A model generated the notes under the pieces. That model was not told where the DNA came from, did not search any database, and was given only the letters and a program-made list of their open reading frames with translations. 64,000 nucleotides of DNA from Herbaspirillum sp. AP02 (lineage in GTDB: Bacteria > Pseudomonadota > Gammaproteobacteria > Burkholderiales > Burkholderiaceae_D), in NCBI RefSeq assembly GCF_015767275.1, contig NZ_JADWMY010000001.1:558001-622000 (forward strand), read 5' to 3'. Of this stretch, positions 31,009 through 40,502 are shown in pieces (within the stretch, counting starts at the first letter, position 1; every line of letters starts with the position of its first letter). The position numbers were made by a program, and so were the translations under genes.

Positions 31009-31737
31009 TTACAGGCCCAGAGCCTGCCGCTGCAGACCGTTGAGGGTGGCAATGCCTTGCTGGGCCAGGTCCAGCAGGCTGTTCAAGGTGGCCCGGTCGA
31101 AGGCCGCCCCCTCGGCCGTCCCCTGCACCTCGACGAAGTGGCCGGCATCCGTCATGACGACGTTCATGTCGGTATCGCAGTCCGAATCTTCCAGGTAATC
31201 CAGGTCCAGCACCGGCACGCCCCGATAGACACCGACCGAGATCGCGGCCACGAACTGCTTGACCGGAATGGTTTCGATCAGGCCACGCCCCTGCAGCACC
31301 GAGAACGCATCGTAGGCAGCCACCATGGCGCCGGTGATGGCCGCGGTACGGGTACCGCCGTCGGCTTGCAGGACGTCGCAGTCCAGTTGCAGGGTGCGCT
31401 CGCCGAAGGCTTCCAGGTCGAAGGCGGCACGCAGGGCGCGGCCGATCAGGCGCTGGATTTCCTGGGTCCGGCCGGACTGCTTGCCCTTGGCGGCTTCGCG
31501 GTCCATGCGGGTGTGGGTGGAACGGGGCAGCATGCCGTATTCGGCGGTGAGCCAGCCCTGCCCCCGGCCCTTGAGGAATCCCGGCACCTTTTCTTCGATC
31601 GAGGCGGTGCACAGCACGCGGGTGTCACCGAACTCGACCAGCACCGATCCTTCGGCATGCTTGGTGTACTGGCGCGTCAGGCGAACCTCGCGCAACTGGG
31701 AAACGCTGCGGCCGCTGGGGCGATGGGAAGCTGTCAT
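31009..31737 (-). CDS. rph: Ribonuclease PH
   Basis: A 242-aa phosphorolytic 3'-5' exoribonuclease that trims tRNA 3' ends. The opening [47 protein letters not shown] and [15 protein letters not shown] and [19 protein letters not shown] segments are diagnostic, with the phosphate-binding GGTRT present. The length is normal (about 238-245). It is divergent from yicC across about 370 bases. Confidence 0.97.
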   Translation of the reverse strand: MTASHRPSGRSVSQLREVRLTRQYTKHAEGSVLVEFGDTRVLCTASIEEKVPGFLKGRGQGWLTAEYGMLPRSTHTRMDREAAKGKQSGRTQEIQRLIGRALRAAFDLEAFGERTLQLDCDVLQADGGTRTAAITGAMVAAYDAFSVLQGRGLIETIPVKQFVAAISVGVYRGVPVLDLDYLEDSDCDTDMNVVMTDAGHFVEVQGTAEGAAFDRATLNSLLDLAQQGIATLNGLQRQALGL

Positions 31738-32107
31738 GGTGATCCTTGTCTATATTTATGGTGTCGGGGTTAAGCAGGTAGAGCTGAGGCTTGATGGAGG
31801 ACATCGACGGCGGCAACCGGGTGCCTAGCCTCTCGATGACGGCCCAAAACCGCTCAAAAACCGCTCATTTTGATGTTTTTGATAGCGCGGCGCCGCCAAT
31901 CTTCATTAAAATGCGGGCTCCGACCGGGCGACATCCCGGGCAGACCGCACAGGCGCTGCCGGAACGTTCAAGTCCGGCATTGTAATGGATCAGCAAGACT
32001 GCCGTCGCGGCAGCAGCCGAGTTTGCCCCGCAACTGCCCGTCCCGCCCGCAACCCGACCTGTCAGCGCGCCCTACCCGGCGCCGCGCCCGCTTATGGAGC
32101 CCCGACC
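31738..32107. other. Divergent promoter region between rph and yicC
   Basis: 370 bases without a gene. It should carry promoters for both flanking genes. AT-richer elements at 31868-31912 (TTGATA and TTAAAAT motifs) could serve the yicC-gmk-rpoZ-spoT side, but spacing is not ideal. I see no hairpin or RNA gene. Confidence 0.4.
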
Positions 32108-33022
32108 TTGACCATCTACAGCATGACCGGCTATGCCGTCACCACCCGTGAAACCACTGCCGGCACGGTCACCCTGGAAATGAAGAGCGTGAATTCGCGC
32201 TTCCTGGATCTGCAATTCCGCATCAACGACGATCTGCGCGCGGTCGAACCCATGCTGCGCGAAGCCATCATGGGCCGCCTGGTGCGCGGCAAGGTGGAAT
32301 GCCGCCTGTCCTTCGGCCGCAAGGTGGCCAGCGGCAATAGCCAGGCACTCAACGGCAACGTCGTAGCCCAGTTGGCCAACCTGCAGGACCAGCTACGTGC
32401 GCAGTTCCCGGATGCGGCGCCGCTGTCGGTCAATGAACTGCTGCGCTGGCCAGGCGTCATGGAAGAAGCCGAGATCAGCCAGGAAACCCTGCAGGCCGAC
32501 ATCCTGGCGACCCTGCAGCAGACCCTGGATGCCTTCGTCGACAGCCGTGCCCGCGAAGGTGCGGCGCTGCAGGCGGTGATCCTGGCGCGGGTCGACGCGA
32601 TGGAGGCCATCGTGGCCCGCATCACCCCGCTGGTGCCACAACTGGTCGAACAATTCCAGCAAAAAGCCACCGACCGCATGACCGAAGCCCTCGGACTGGC
32701 GCTGCAGACGCAGAACGGTGCCGCACCGGTAGCCACCCGCGAGGAATCGCTGGAACGCATCCGCCAGGAAGTGACGCTCTACGGCATCCGCATCGACATC
32801 GCCGAAGAGCTGGCGCGCCTGTCGGCCCACCTGGCTGAGACCCGCCACATCCTCAAGAAGGGCGGCCAGGTCGGCAAACGCCTCGACTTCATGATGCAGG
32901 AGCTCAACCGCGAGGCCAACACCGTCGGCTCCAAGGCTGCCGTCAAGGAACTGGCCGATGCCTCCATGGAACTGAAGCTGCTGATCGACCAGATGCGCGA
33001 GCAGGTGCAGAATCTGGAGTGA
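32108..33022 (+). CDS. yicC: YicC/YloC-family endoribonuclease
   Basis: A 304-aa member of the YicC family, described as an endoribonuclease acting in RNA decay. The N-terminus [37 protein letters not shown] and C-terminus [21 protein letters not shown] are conserved. I choose the TTG at 32108 as start because GGAG (32096-32099) lies 8 bases upstream and it gives the usual [10 protein letters not shown]. The next in-frame ATG is 32123, within the conserved motif. It precedes gmk by 97 bases. Confidence 0.9.
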   Translation: MTIYSMTGYAVTTRETTAGTVTLEMKSVNSRFLDLQFRINDDLRAVEPMLREAIMGRLVRGKVECRLSFGRKVASGNSQALNGNVVAQLANLQDQLRAQFPDAAPLSVNELLRWPGVMEEAEISQETLQADILATLQQTLDAFVDSRAREGAALQAVILARVDAMEAIVARITPLVPQLVEQFQQKATDRMTEALGLALQTQNGAAPVATREESLERIRQEVTLYGIRIDIAEELARLSAHLAETRHILKKGGQVGKRLDFMMQELNREANTVGSKAAVKELADASMELKLLIDQMREQVQNLE

Positions 33023-33119
33023 TACCCGGTCGCCGACGGATCACACAGTTCGTCGCCAGCATTGCCCGGCTTATCGGGCAGACTTTCACGTTATTCAAGA
33101 CATTTTCAGCGAGGACCCC

Positions 33120-33758
33120 ATGCCCGTCCAAAAACCCACTTCCGGCAGCCTTTTCATGGTGGTTGCGCCCTCCGGTGCCGGCAAATCGACCCTGGTCAAC
33201 GCCCTGTTGAAGCAGGAGCCGGCCATCAAGCTGTCCATCTCCTACACCACCCGCGCCCCACGTCCGGGCGAAGAACACGGCCGTGAATACTATTTCACGG
33301 ACGCAGAGGATTTCCTGAAGCGCCAGGCTGAAGGCGAATTCCTCGAATGGGCCGAAGTCCACGGCAACTACTACGGCACCTCGCGCCTGATGATCGCCGA
33401 CCAGATCGCCAACGGCACCGATGTACTGCTGGAAATCGACTGGCAGGGCGCCCAGCAGGTCAAGAAGCAGTTTTCCAATGCCATCGGCATCTTCATCCTG
33501 CCGCCTTCGATTGCGGCGCTGGAAGAGCGCCTGAAGAAGCGCGGACAGGACGAGCCGCACGTCATCACCCGCCGCATCCTGGCCGCCGGCGGCGAAATCG
33601 CGCACTCCCCGGAGTTCGAATATGTTATTATCAATCAAGAGTTTGCCGTCGCTTTATCCGAGTTGACGGCCATTGTCCAGGCAGCCCGCTGCCGATTCCC
33701 GCAACAAGCCGCCCGCAACGCCTACCTGTTCGCGCAGTTGGGCATCCACGCGATCTGA
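33120..33758 (+). CDS. gmk: Guanylate kinase
   Basis: A 212-aa nucleotide kinase that converts GMP to GDP. The P-loop is APSGAGKST (about 16-24), followed by [21 protein letters not shown] (GMP-binding region) and [16 protein letters not shown], and [14 protein letters not shown] (catalytic Asp segment). The downstream order gmk-rpoZ-spoT is the classical proteobacterial arrangement and supplies GDP/GTP, the substrates of the (p)ppGpp enzyme. Confidence 0.97.
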   Translation: MPVQKPTSGSLFMVVAPSGAGKSTLVNALLKQEPAIKLSISYTTRAPRPGEEHGREYYFTDAEDFLKRQAEGEFLEWAEVHGNYYGTSRLMIADQIANGTDVLLEIDWQGAQQVKKQFSNAIGIFILPPSIAALEERLKKRGQDEPHVITRRILAAGGEIAHSPEFEYVIINQEFAVALSELTAIVQAARCRFPQQAARNAYLFAQLGIHAI

Positions 33759-33817
33759 GCCTGGCGGGAAGCCGGACCGATCCATCCACACGCAAGACCG
33801 TCATTCAGGAGTTTTAC

Positions 33818-34021
33818 ATGGCCCGCATCACCATCGAAGATTGCCTCAAGCAGATCCCCAACCGTTTCCAGTTGACCCTGTCGGCCACCTACCGCGCCCG
33901 CCAGCTGCTGCAAGGCCACACCCCCAAGGTGGAAGCCAAGGACAAGCCGACCGTGACCGCCCTGCGCGAGATCGCAGCAGGCAAGGTCGGCGTGGAAATG
34001 CTGAAGAAGGTTCCGGCCTGA
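33818..34021 (+). CDS. rpoZ: RNA polymerase omega subunit
   Basis: A 67-aa protein that aids assembly of beta-prime and contributes to ppGpp binding on RNA polymerase. The sequence [33 protein letters not shown] and [11 protein letters not shown] are conserved omega motifs. The start at 33818 has an AGGAG ribosome site 6 bases upstream. It lies between gmk and spoT on the same strand. Confidence 0.97.
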   Translation: MARITIEDCLKQIPNRFQLTLSATYRARQLLQGHTPKVEAKDKPTVTALREIAAGKVGVEMLKKVPA

Positions 34022-34056
34022 TCCTGGTCCGTCCATGAAGCTGATAACGGTCAAGT

Positions 34057-36321
34057 ATGAGCCTTACCACTACCGACTCCCCCTTATCAGCCACTCCTAG
34101 CCCCAAACGTGCCGCCGGTTCCGGTCGCACCGCACCTCCCAACGAAGTCGCCCCCGCCGCTGCCCACAGCGGCGTGGCGACTTTTGCGCATCTGATCCCC
34201 AAGCTCGAAGAGTACCTGACCCCTTCCGAACTGAAGAAGGTCAAGGAAGCCTATCGCTTCGCCGATGAAATGCACCTGGGCCAGATGCGCAAGTCGGGCG
34301 AGCCCTATATCTCGCATCCACTGGCCGTGGCCGAGATCTGTGCCGAATGGAAACTGGATGCCCAGGCCATGATGGCGGCCTTCCTGCACGATGTGATGGA
34401 AGACCAGGGCGTCAAGAAGGAAGAGCTGATCGAGCGCTTTGGTGCCTCCGTGGCCTCCCTGGTGGATGGCTTGTCCAAGCTGGACAAGATCGAATTCCAG
34501 AGCCAGGTCGAGGCGCAGGCCGAGAACTTCCGCAAGATGCTGCTGGCCATGGCGCGCGATGTCCGGGTGATCCTGGTCAAGCTGGCCGACCGCCTGCACA
34601 ACATGCGCACGCTGGGCTCCATGCCGCCCGAGAAGAAGCGCCGCATCTCGCGCGAGACCATGGAAGTCTATGTGCCCATCGCGCACCGCCTGGGCCTGAA
34701 CAACATCTACCGCGAGCTGCAGGAACTGTCCTTCTCGCACCTCTACCCGCTGCGCCACCGCACGCTGTCCAAGGCCGTCAAGGCCGCACGCGGCAACCGG
34801 CGCGAGGTGGTCACCAAAATCATGGAATCGGTCACCTCGACCCTGATCGCCGCCGGCATCCCGGCCCAGGTCGACGGGCGCGAAAAGACCCTCTATGGCA
34901 TCTACCGCAAGATGCGCAACAAGCACCTGACGTTCTCCCAGGTGCTGGACGTCTATGGCTTCCGGGTGGTGGTCGACAGCTTCGCCAACTGCTATGTGGC
35001 GCTGGGCACCCTGCACTCGCTGTTCAAGCCCATGCCGGGCAAGTTCAAGGATTACATCGCCATTCCCAAGCTCAATGGCTACCAGTCGCTGCATACCACC
35101 CTGATCGGCCCCTACGGCACGCCGGTCGAGTTCCAGATCCGCACCACCGAAATGCATCGCGTGGCCGAGTCCGGCGTGGCCGCGCACTGGTTGTACAAGG
35201 ATGACGAAGGCAGCCTGACCGACCTGCAGCAGCGCACCCACGCCTGGCTGCAATCGCTGCTGGACATCCAGAAGCAGACCGGCGACTCGGCCGAATTCCT
35301 GGAGCACGTCAAGGTCGACCTGTTCCCCGATTCGGTCTACGTCTTCACGCCCAAGTCCAAGATCATCGCCCTGCCCCGTGGCGCCACGGCACTGGACTTC
35401 GCCTATAGTATCCACACCGACATCGGCGACCAGACCACTTCGGCCATCATCAATCACGAACCGGCGCCACTGCGCTCCGAGCTGCACAATGGCGACATCG
35501 TCGAGATCATCACCTCGCCGACCTCACGCCCCAGCCCCAACTGGCTTGGCTATGTGCGCACCGGCAAGGCCCGCTCGGCGATCCGCCATCGCCTGCGCAC
35601 GGCCAACAAGGTCGAGTCGCAAGCCGTCGGCCGACGCCTGCTGGGCAATGCGCTGCACACCCTGGGCATCGACCCGGATCTGCCGTCCCACATCGTCGAG
35701 CGCTTGCTCAACGAATCCAGCGCCAAGACCATGGACGACCTGTATGCCGAGATCGGCATCGGCACCCGCATGGCACCGCTGGTGGCACGTCACATCATGA
35801 CCATGATGGACACCGGCGTGAGCGTGCCGCAGCTGGACCCGGAAGGCCACATGCTGCCCAACAAGCCCGACCCGGTGGTCATCACCGGCAGCGAAGGCGC
35901 GTCGGCGCAGTTGTCCTCCTGTTGCATGCCGATTCCGGGCGATCGCCTGACTGGCTACCTGCGACCGGATCAGACCCTGATCGTGCATACCCAGGAATGC
36001 GAGACCGCCAAGCGCCTGCACGAGAAGGAACCGGAACGCTGGATCGAGCTGGTCTGGGGGCACGACCTGAACCGTCGCTTCGATTGCCGCATCACCATCC
36101 TGATCCACAACGAGCGCGGCACGCTGGCGCGCATCGCTGCCGAGATCGGCGAATCGGACGCCAATATCGTCTCGGTCGCCATGGATGACGAAGGCGGCAA
36201 TGCTTCGATGAAGTATCTGCGCTTCACCATTCAGGTCGAGGACCGGGTGCACCTGGCGCGCATCATGCGCGGCATCCGCAAGATCGACAGCGTGGCGCGT
36301 ATCCTGCGCGACCGGGGCTGA
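34057..36321 (+). CDS. spoT: Bifunctional (p)ppGpp synthetase/hydrolase SpoT
   Basis: A 754-aa RelA/SpoT homologue. An N-terminal Ala/Pro-rich tail of about 40 residues is followed by the HD hydrolase domain (AFLHDVMEDQ and LADRLHNMRTLGSMP), which is intact and implies ppGpp hydrolysis. The synthetase domain follows (YGIYRKM, DVYGFRVVV, GKFKDYIAIPKLNGYQSLHTTLIGP), then the TGS domain (LPRGATALDFAYSIHTDIGD), the helical/zinc-finger-like region with SSCCMPIPGD, and a C-terminal ACT domain (about 680-754). It is the last gene of the yicC-gmk-rpoZ-spoT set. Confidence 0.96.
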   Translation: MSLTTTDSPLSATPSPKRAAGSGRTAPPNEVAPAAAHSGVATFAHLIPKLEEYLTPSELKKVKEAYRFADEMHLGQMRKSGEPYISHPLAVAEICAEWKLDAQAMMAAFLHDVMEDQGVKKEELIERFGASVASLVDGLSKLDKIEFQSQVEAQAENFRKMLLAMARDVRVILVKLADRLHNMRTLGSMPPEKKRRISRETMEVYVPIAHRLGLNNIYRELQELSFSHLYPLRHRTLSKAVKAARGNRREVVTKIMESVTSTLIAAGIPAQVDGREKTLYGIYRKMRNKHLTFSQVLDVYGFRVVVDSFANCYVALGTLHSLFKPMPGKFKDYIAIPKLNGYQSLHTTLIGPYGTPVEFQIRTTEMHRVAESGVAAHWLYKDDEGSLTDLQQRTHAWLQSLLDIQKQTGDSAEFLEHVKVDLFPDSVYVFTPKSKIIALPRGATALDFAYSIHTDIGDQTTSAIINHEPAPLRSELHNGDIVEIITSPTSRPSPNWLGYVRTGKARSAIRHRLRTANKVESQAVGRRLLGNALHTLGIDPDLPSHIVERLLNESSAKTMDDLYAEIGIGTRMAPLVARHIMTMMDTGVSVPQLDPEGHMLPNKPDPVVITGSEGASAQLSSCCMPIPGDRLTGYLRPDQTLIVHTQECETAKRLHEKEPERWIELVWGHDLNRRFDCRITILIHNERGTLARIAAEIGESDANIVSVAMDDEGGNASMKYLRFTIQVEDRVHLARIMRGIRKIDSVARILRDRG

Positions 36322-36327
36322 TCCTGC

Positions 36328-36371
36328 CCACCATGAAGAACGCCCGCGATCGCGGGCGTTCTTCATGGTGG
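36328..36371. terminator. 44-bp perfect palindrome between convergent genes
   Basis: Every base from 36328 to 36349 pairs with 36350-36371, giving a 22-bp stem with no spacer. The arms centre on CGCGATCGCG and end in CCACCATGAAG/CTTCATGGTGG. It follows the spoT stop by 6 bases and precedes the LysR stop at 36419, so it probably ends both convergent transcripts. Confidence 0.8.
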
Positions 36372-36418
36372 CATCCACTCTCGCCCGACCGGGCAGCACA
36401 CTGGCGATCCAGCGCGGC

Positions 36419-37390
36419 TCACGCCGCGGCCCTCTCGGCAATCAGGCTGGCCTGCGCCTCCTCGTCGAAATGCCGCTGGCAGGCCTGCGCGCCCTTGTCG
36501 GCGATGCCACGCTCCAGCTTGTCGGCGAAGAACTCGATCAAGGCACTGACCGCACTGGGCAGTTGCCGACGATGGACATAGACCGCATAGAAGCCCATGG
36601 TGTCGCGCTGGTAATCCGGAAGGATGTTGACCAGGGTGCCATTGCGCAGGTCTTCCGACGCCAGCATGGTCGGCAGCAAGGCAATCCCCAGGCCGGCACG
36701 CGCGGCCCGCAACTGGCCCTGCGCGGTATTGACGCACAGGCGCGGCACCACCCGCACGCTCTCCGGCCCATGCGGCCCCTCCAGCTTCCAGACCGTATGT
36801 TGGGGCGCCTGCGAGGTCGCCAGGCAGGCGTGGGCGACCAGGTCCGCCAGGGCCTGCGGCGTACCCTGCCGCTCCAGGTAACGCGGACTGGCGATCAGCG
36901 CCAGATGGCTTTGCACCAGTTTTCGGGCCACCAGGCTGGAGTCGGGTAGCACCCCGCCCCGGAAGGCCAGGTCGATGCCCTCGGCGATCAGGTCGGCGCG
37001 ACCGTCATTGAGTACGAATTCCAGCTGCACCTTGGGATAGAGATGCATGAATTCATGCATCCACTCGATCGAAAAATTATCGAAGAAATCCACCGGCGCC
37101 GCCACCCGCAGGCTGCCGGCCGGCTCGCCCTGACTCTCGCTCAGGCTGGCGCTGGCGTGTTCGATATCTTCCAGCCCCGGCGCACAGCGTTCGAAGAATT
37201 CCCGTCCCGCGGCGGTCATGTTGAGCTGGCGCGTGGAGCGTTGCAGCAGGCGCACGCCCATGTTGGCCTCCAGGGTCTGCAGGCGCCGGCTGATGGTATT
37301 GGGCGGCATGGACAGCTTGCGGCCGGCGGCGGCAAAGCTGCCGGCACGTACCACATGCACGAACAGCCAGATGTCGTTCAGGTCTAGCAT
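36419..37390 (-). CDS. LysR-family regulator divergent from azoR
   Basis: A 323-aa LysR regulator. The HTH (about 1-60: FVHVVRAGSFAAAGRKLSMPPNTISRRLQTLEANMGVRLLQRSTRQLNMT) and effector domain are typical. The C-terminal extension (about 295-323) is Ala/Glu-rich. The divergent neighbour encodes an azoreductase, so it probably controls that gene in response to a quinone- or azo-type compound; this is inferred from the arrangement and from a T-N11-A palindrome in the gap. Confidence 0.9.
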   Translation of the reverse strand: MLDLNDIWLFVHVVRAGSFAAAGRKLSMPPNTISRRLQTLEANMGVRLLQRSTRQLNMTAAGREFFERCAPGLEDIEHASASLSESQGEPAGSLRVAAPVDFFDNFSIEWMHEFMHLYPKVQLEFVLNDGRADLIAEGIDLAFRGGVLPDSSLVARKLVQSHLALIASPRYLERQGTPQALADLVAHACLATSQAPQHTVWKLEGPHGPESVRVVPRLCVNTAQGQLRAARAGLGIALLPTMLASEDLRNGTLVNILPDYQRDTMGFYAVYVHRRQLPSAVSALIEFFADKLERGIADKGAQACQRHFDEEAQASLIAERAAA

Positions 37391-37465
37391 GGCGATGGCC
37401 TTCTTCCTCTATGTCCGTCTCGATCCCATTACTGACCCAATTACTTCCAAAACTGGATCAGTGAA

Positions 37466-37480
37466 ATGCGATTCTCGCAT
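37466..37480. promoter_or_regulatory. Candidate LysR box in the LysR-azoR gap
   Basis: ATGCGATTCTCGCAT is a perfect 15-bp palindrome (6-bp arms, 3-base centre) that fits the LysR T-N11-A rule. It lies inside a wider dyad, CTTCCAA (37444-37450) and TTGGAAG (37484-37490). It is about 75 bases before the LysR start and 95 before azoR. Confidence 0.55.
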
Positions 37481-37573
37481 CTATTGGAAGAAATGAAAAC
37501 TGGGTATTGTTCATCCCAATGCAAACGCCTTCCTGTCGAGGCGATGCCAACCGAACAATGTTAAGGAATGACC

Positions 37574-38182
37574 ATGAGCACCCTGCTGCATATCGACTCC
37601 AGCGCCCGTACCGGCGGTTCCATCTCGCGCCAGCTGACCGCCTCCTTCGCCCAGCAATGGCAGGCCAAGAACCCCGGCGGCAAGATCGTTCATCGCGACC
37701 TGGCCGCCAACGCCCTGCCGCACCTGAGCGAATCCTTGATGGGTGCCTATTTCACCCCGGCCGATGCCCGCAGCGCCGAGCAAGCCGACGTGATCAAGCA
37801 ATCCGATGCCCTGGTCGATGAGCTGCTGGCCGCCGACACCATCGTCATTGGCGTGCCGATGTACAACTTCGCCCCACCCTCGACCCTGAAGGCCTGGATT
37901 GATCACGTCTTCCGCGCCGGCCGTACCTTCAAGTACACCGAAACCGGCCCGGTCGGCCTGGCCAGCGGCAAGAAGGCTGTCATCATCCTGTCCCGTGGCG
38001 GCAAGTATTCCGAAGGCCCGATGGAAGCACTGGACTTCCAGGGCAAGTACCTCAAGAGCGCCCTGGGCTTCATCGGTATCACCGATGTCGAACTGGTAAT
38101 CGCCGAAGGCGTCTCCATGGGTGAAGAGGCCGCCAAGCAAGCCATTGCCAGTGCCGAAGCGAAGATCAACGCTACCGTCTGA
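37574..38182 (+). CDS. azoR: FMN-dependent NADH-azoreductase
   Basis: A 202-aa flavodoxin-fold reductase that reduces azo dyes and quinones with NADH. The HIDSSARTGGSISRQL phosphate-binding loop, the VPMYNFAPPSTLKAWIDHVFRAGRTFKY flavin segment and SRGGKYSE are diagnostic of AzoR. The ATG at 37574 is preferred to 37568 because the AAGGA ribosome site ends at 37567 and gives 6 bases of spacing. It is monocistronic, followed by a strong hairpin. Confidence 0.93.
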   Translation: MSTLLHIDSSARTGGSISRQLTASFAQQWQAKNPGGKIVHRDLAANALPHLSESLMGAYFTPADARSAEQADVIKQSDALVDELLAADTIVIGVPMYNFAPPSTLKAWIDHVFRAGRTFKYTETGPVGLASGKKAVIILSRGGKYSEGPMEALDFQGKYLKSALGFIGITDVELVIAEGVSMGEEAAKQAIASAEAKINATV

Positions 38183-38206
38183 TCGCGACAGCAGACTGCC
38201 CACGTG

Positions 38207-38241
38207 AACGGGGCGCACCGCCAACAGCGGTGCGCCCCGTT
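38207..38241 (+). terminator. Terminator after azoR
   Basis: AACGGGGCGCACCGC pairs over 15 bp with GCGGTGCGCCCCGTT around a CAACA loop. It separates azoR from the convergent DUF3422 gene and probably serves both. Confidence 0.8.
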
Positions 38242-38261
38242 TGCCGTGTTCCGTGCCAGGC

Positions 38262-39602
38262 TCAGTGGCTACCCAGCCCCTTGTGCATGCGCCGCAAGCC
38301 CAGCCAGACGCAGGCCGCCACCACCGGCACCACCAGGCCGGTGGCCAGGTCCGGATTGATGGGCAGGCCCGCCGCCTTGGCCGCCTTGCCGGCATATCCC
38401 AGCAGGCCGATCACGTAATAGGAGATGGCCGCCACCGACAGACCTTCCACCGCCTGCTGCAGCTTCAGTTGCTGGGCGGCGCGGGCATTCATGGATTCCA
38501 GGATCTGGCGGTTCTGACGCTCCTGCACGATGCCGATCCGGGTACGCAAGAGGTCGTTGGTATGGGCGATGCGCTCGGCCAGGGCTTCCTGGCGGCGGGC
38601 GATGGCCTGGCAGGTGTTCATGGCCGGCGCCAGTCGACGCTCCATGAATTCACCGATGGTTGGCACGCCTTCGATGCGCTGCTCCCGCAATTCCTCGATA
38701 CGCGCCTGCACCAGCCGGAAATAGGCCTGCGAGGCCGAGAAGCGGTAGCTGTTCTCCAGCGACAGCTTTTCAATGCGTGCCGCCAGGCCCGTGATCTTGC
38801 GCAGCACGCGTTCGTCTTCCGCCTGCTCCTCCGGCGTGCCGGCGGTGGATTGCTCGGATTGCACCATGGCCGCCGTCAGCGCCGCCAGGTCACCCTCGAT
38901 CTGGTTGAGCAAGGGGCCGGATTGCTGGGCATGCGGCAAGCCCAGCAAGGCCATCATGCGATAGGTCTCGATTTCCAGGATGCGTTGCGCCAGGCGCCCG
39001 CCTTGCAACTCACGCAGTCCGATATCGCGCACCACGAAGCGCGAAAAACCATCCGACTGGATCTGGAAATCGGTCCAGATTTCGCCACCCTGCAAGACCT
39101 TGCTGGAACTCATCAGCTTGCCTTCGAAGATGCGCTGCATCTGGCGCGCGGTGGCGGCCGGATCGTCGTCACCGGGCTCCACCACCACATGCGCGGCCAC
39201 CATCAGCTTGCCCTGGAGCGACAGCAGCCACTGCTGCGGGATATGCGCCAGTGGCGCGCGTACAAAGGCCTGGTCGGTGGAGAGCTCCTCCTCATGGGCC
39301 TGGGCGAAGGTATAGGTGGCGAACTCGGTATGACACTCCCACTTCAGCCGGAAGCGGCCGAAATCGTGATAGAAGTGCTTGGCCTCGCCACCCGGGGCGA
39401 CCACACCGAAATGGGCGCACAGGTCATCGAGCAGCGCATGCTGGGCGCTGGCATGGCGACCGCCGTTGCCTTCTTCGCGCACATAGACGGCCAGGTGGGT
39501 GAGCGTTTCTGAGCGCGTCAGCTGCAGGAAGGGGCGCGAATGCACCTCGGCAGCCAGGACGACGCGCTGCGGATGGTTCAGGCTGGCAAAGACGATGGAC
39601 AT
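38262..39602 (-). CDS. DUF3422 family membrane-anchored protein
   Basis: A 446-aa protein of unknown function. The opening NHPQRVVLAAEVHSRPFLQLTRSETLTHLAVYV and the DFGRFRLKWECHTEFATYTF segment are the DUF3422 pattern. The middle third is helical and charged with coiled-coil character (EQAEDERVLRKITGLAARIEKLSLENSYRFSASQAYFRLVQARIEELREQ). Two hydrophobic segments lie near the C-terminus (about 390-440), so the large N-terminal part is probably cytoplasmic and tethered to the inner membrane. Neighbours give no functional clue. Confidence 0.82.
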   Translation of the reverse strand: MSIVFASLNHPQRVVLAAEVHSRPFLQLTRSETLTHLAVYVREEGNGGRHASAQHALLDDLCAHFGVVAPGGEAKHFYHDFGRFRLKWECHTEFATYTFAQAHEEELSTDQAFVRAPLAHIPQQWLLSLQGKLMVAAHVVVEPGDDDPAATARQMQRIFEGKLMSSSKVLQGGEIWTDFQIQSDGFSRFVVRDIGLRELQGGRLAQRILEIETYRMMALLGLPHAQQSGPLLNQIEGDLAALTAAMVQSEQSTAGTPEEQAEDERVLRKITGLAARIEKLSLENSYRFSASQAYFRLVQARIEELREQRIEGVPTIGEFMERRLAPAMNTCQAIARRQEALAERIAHTNDLLRTRIGIVQERQNRQILESMNARAAQQLKLQQAVEGLSVAAISYYVIGLLGYAGKAAKAAGLPINPDLATGLVVPVVAACVWLGLRRMHKGLGSH

Positions 39603-39725
39603 GGGACTTTCTCGTGGATGATTGTGATGCTGTGTGCCGGTCGCTCTTGATGGCGACAGGTTGGCCGCAGGCGGGCCTGAACGTATCAGGCCGGCAGCGG
39701 CAAAAACGGGAGCGCGCCTGCCCGC

Positions 39726-40283
39726 CTACTGCGGCGCCGGGTAAGTGACCTCAAGAATGGTCAGCTGCTCCACCCCCGAAGGTGTCTGCAACACCACTTC
39801 ATCACCTTCGCGCGCCTTGGTCAGCGCCCGCGCCACGGGCGAAATCCAGCTGATGCGGCCCTTGAGCGGATCGAGCTCATCGATGCCGACGATGGTCACC
39901 GTGTGTTCCTCGCCGCGCTGGTTTTCGTAATGCACCGTGGCGCCGAAGAAGATCTGGTCGCTGCCGTGATGGACCGAGGGATCGACCACCTCGGCATTGT
40001 CCAGTCGCTTGGTGAGGAAGCGGATACGGCGGTCGATCTCGCGCAGGCGCTTCTTGCCGTAGAGATAATCGCCGTTCTCCGAGCGGTCGCCATTGGAGGC
40101 GGCCCAGGACACCACGCGCACCACCTCCGGCCGCTCTTCGTCGATCAGGTGCAGCAGCTCATCCTTGATGCGCTGATGACCCTGGGGTGTCATGTAGTTC
40201 TTGGCCCCGGCGGGGATGGCCGGCAGGGCGATCTCGTCATCGTCGTCGGCGCCGTCGGACTCTTTTACAAATGCCTTGTTCAT
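39726..40283 (-). CDS. greB: Transcription elongation factor GreB
   Basis: A 185-aa protein that enters the RNA polymerase secondary channel and stimulates cleavage of backtracked RNA. The N-terminal coiled coil ends with the active acidic tip in SWAASNGDRSENGDYLYGKKRLREIDRRIRFLTKRL, and the C-terminal FKBP-like domain carries the GREB-type ISWISPVARALTKAREGDEV. An acidic stretch (DGADDDDE) in the N-terminal 30 residues is an extension relative to E. coli GreB. It is divergent from the methylglyoxal synthase-like gene. Confidence 0.93.
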   Translation of the reverse strand: MNKAFVKESDGADDDDEIALPAIPAGAKNYMTPQGHQRIKDELLHLIDEERPEVVRVVSWAASNGDRSENGDYLYGKKRLREIDRRIRFLTKRLDNAEVVDPSVHHGSDQIFFGATVHYENQRGEEHTVTIVGIDELDPLKGRISWISPVARALTKAREGDEVVLQTPSGVEQLTILEVTYPAPQ

Positions 40284-40502
40284 GCTGGAATGGGTAGATA
40301 TGCAGGTTCGCTCTCATTGTAGCCGCATGCGTGCCGCCGCAACGGTACAGTTGCGGCGATTAATCCCTGCATCTCTGTGCTGGCCGAACTCATCGGCAAA
40401 CCGGTCCGGCTGCGCCAAAGGCTCGCCCTTTGTCCCGCTCTCGGCGATAATCTGCCTTCCCGCCTGGTCACAGGCCTACCACTCCACTGCTCCCCGCGCC
40501 CC

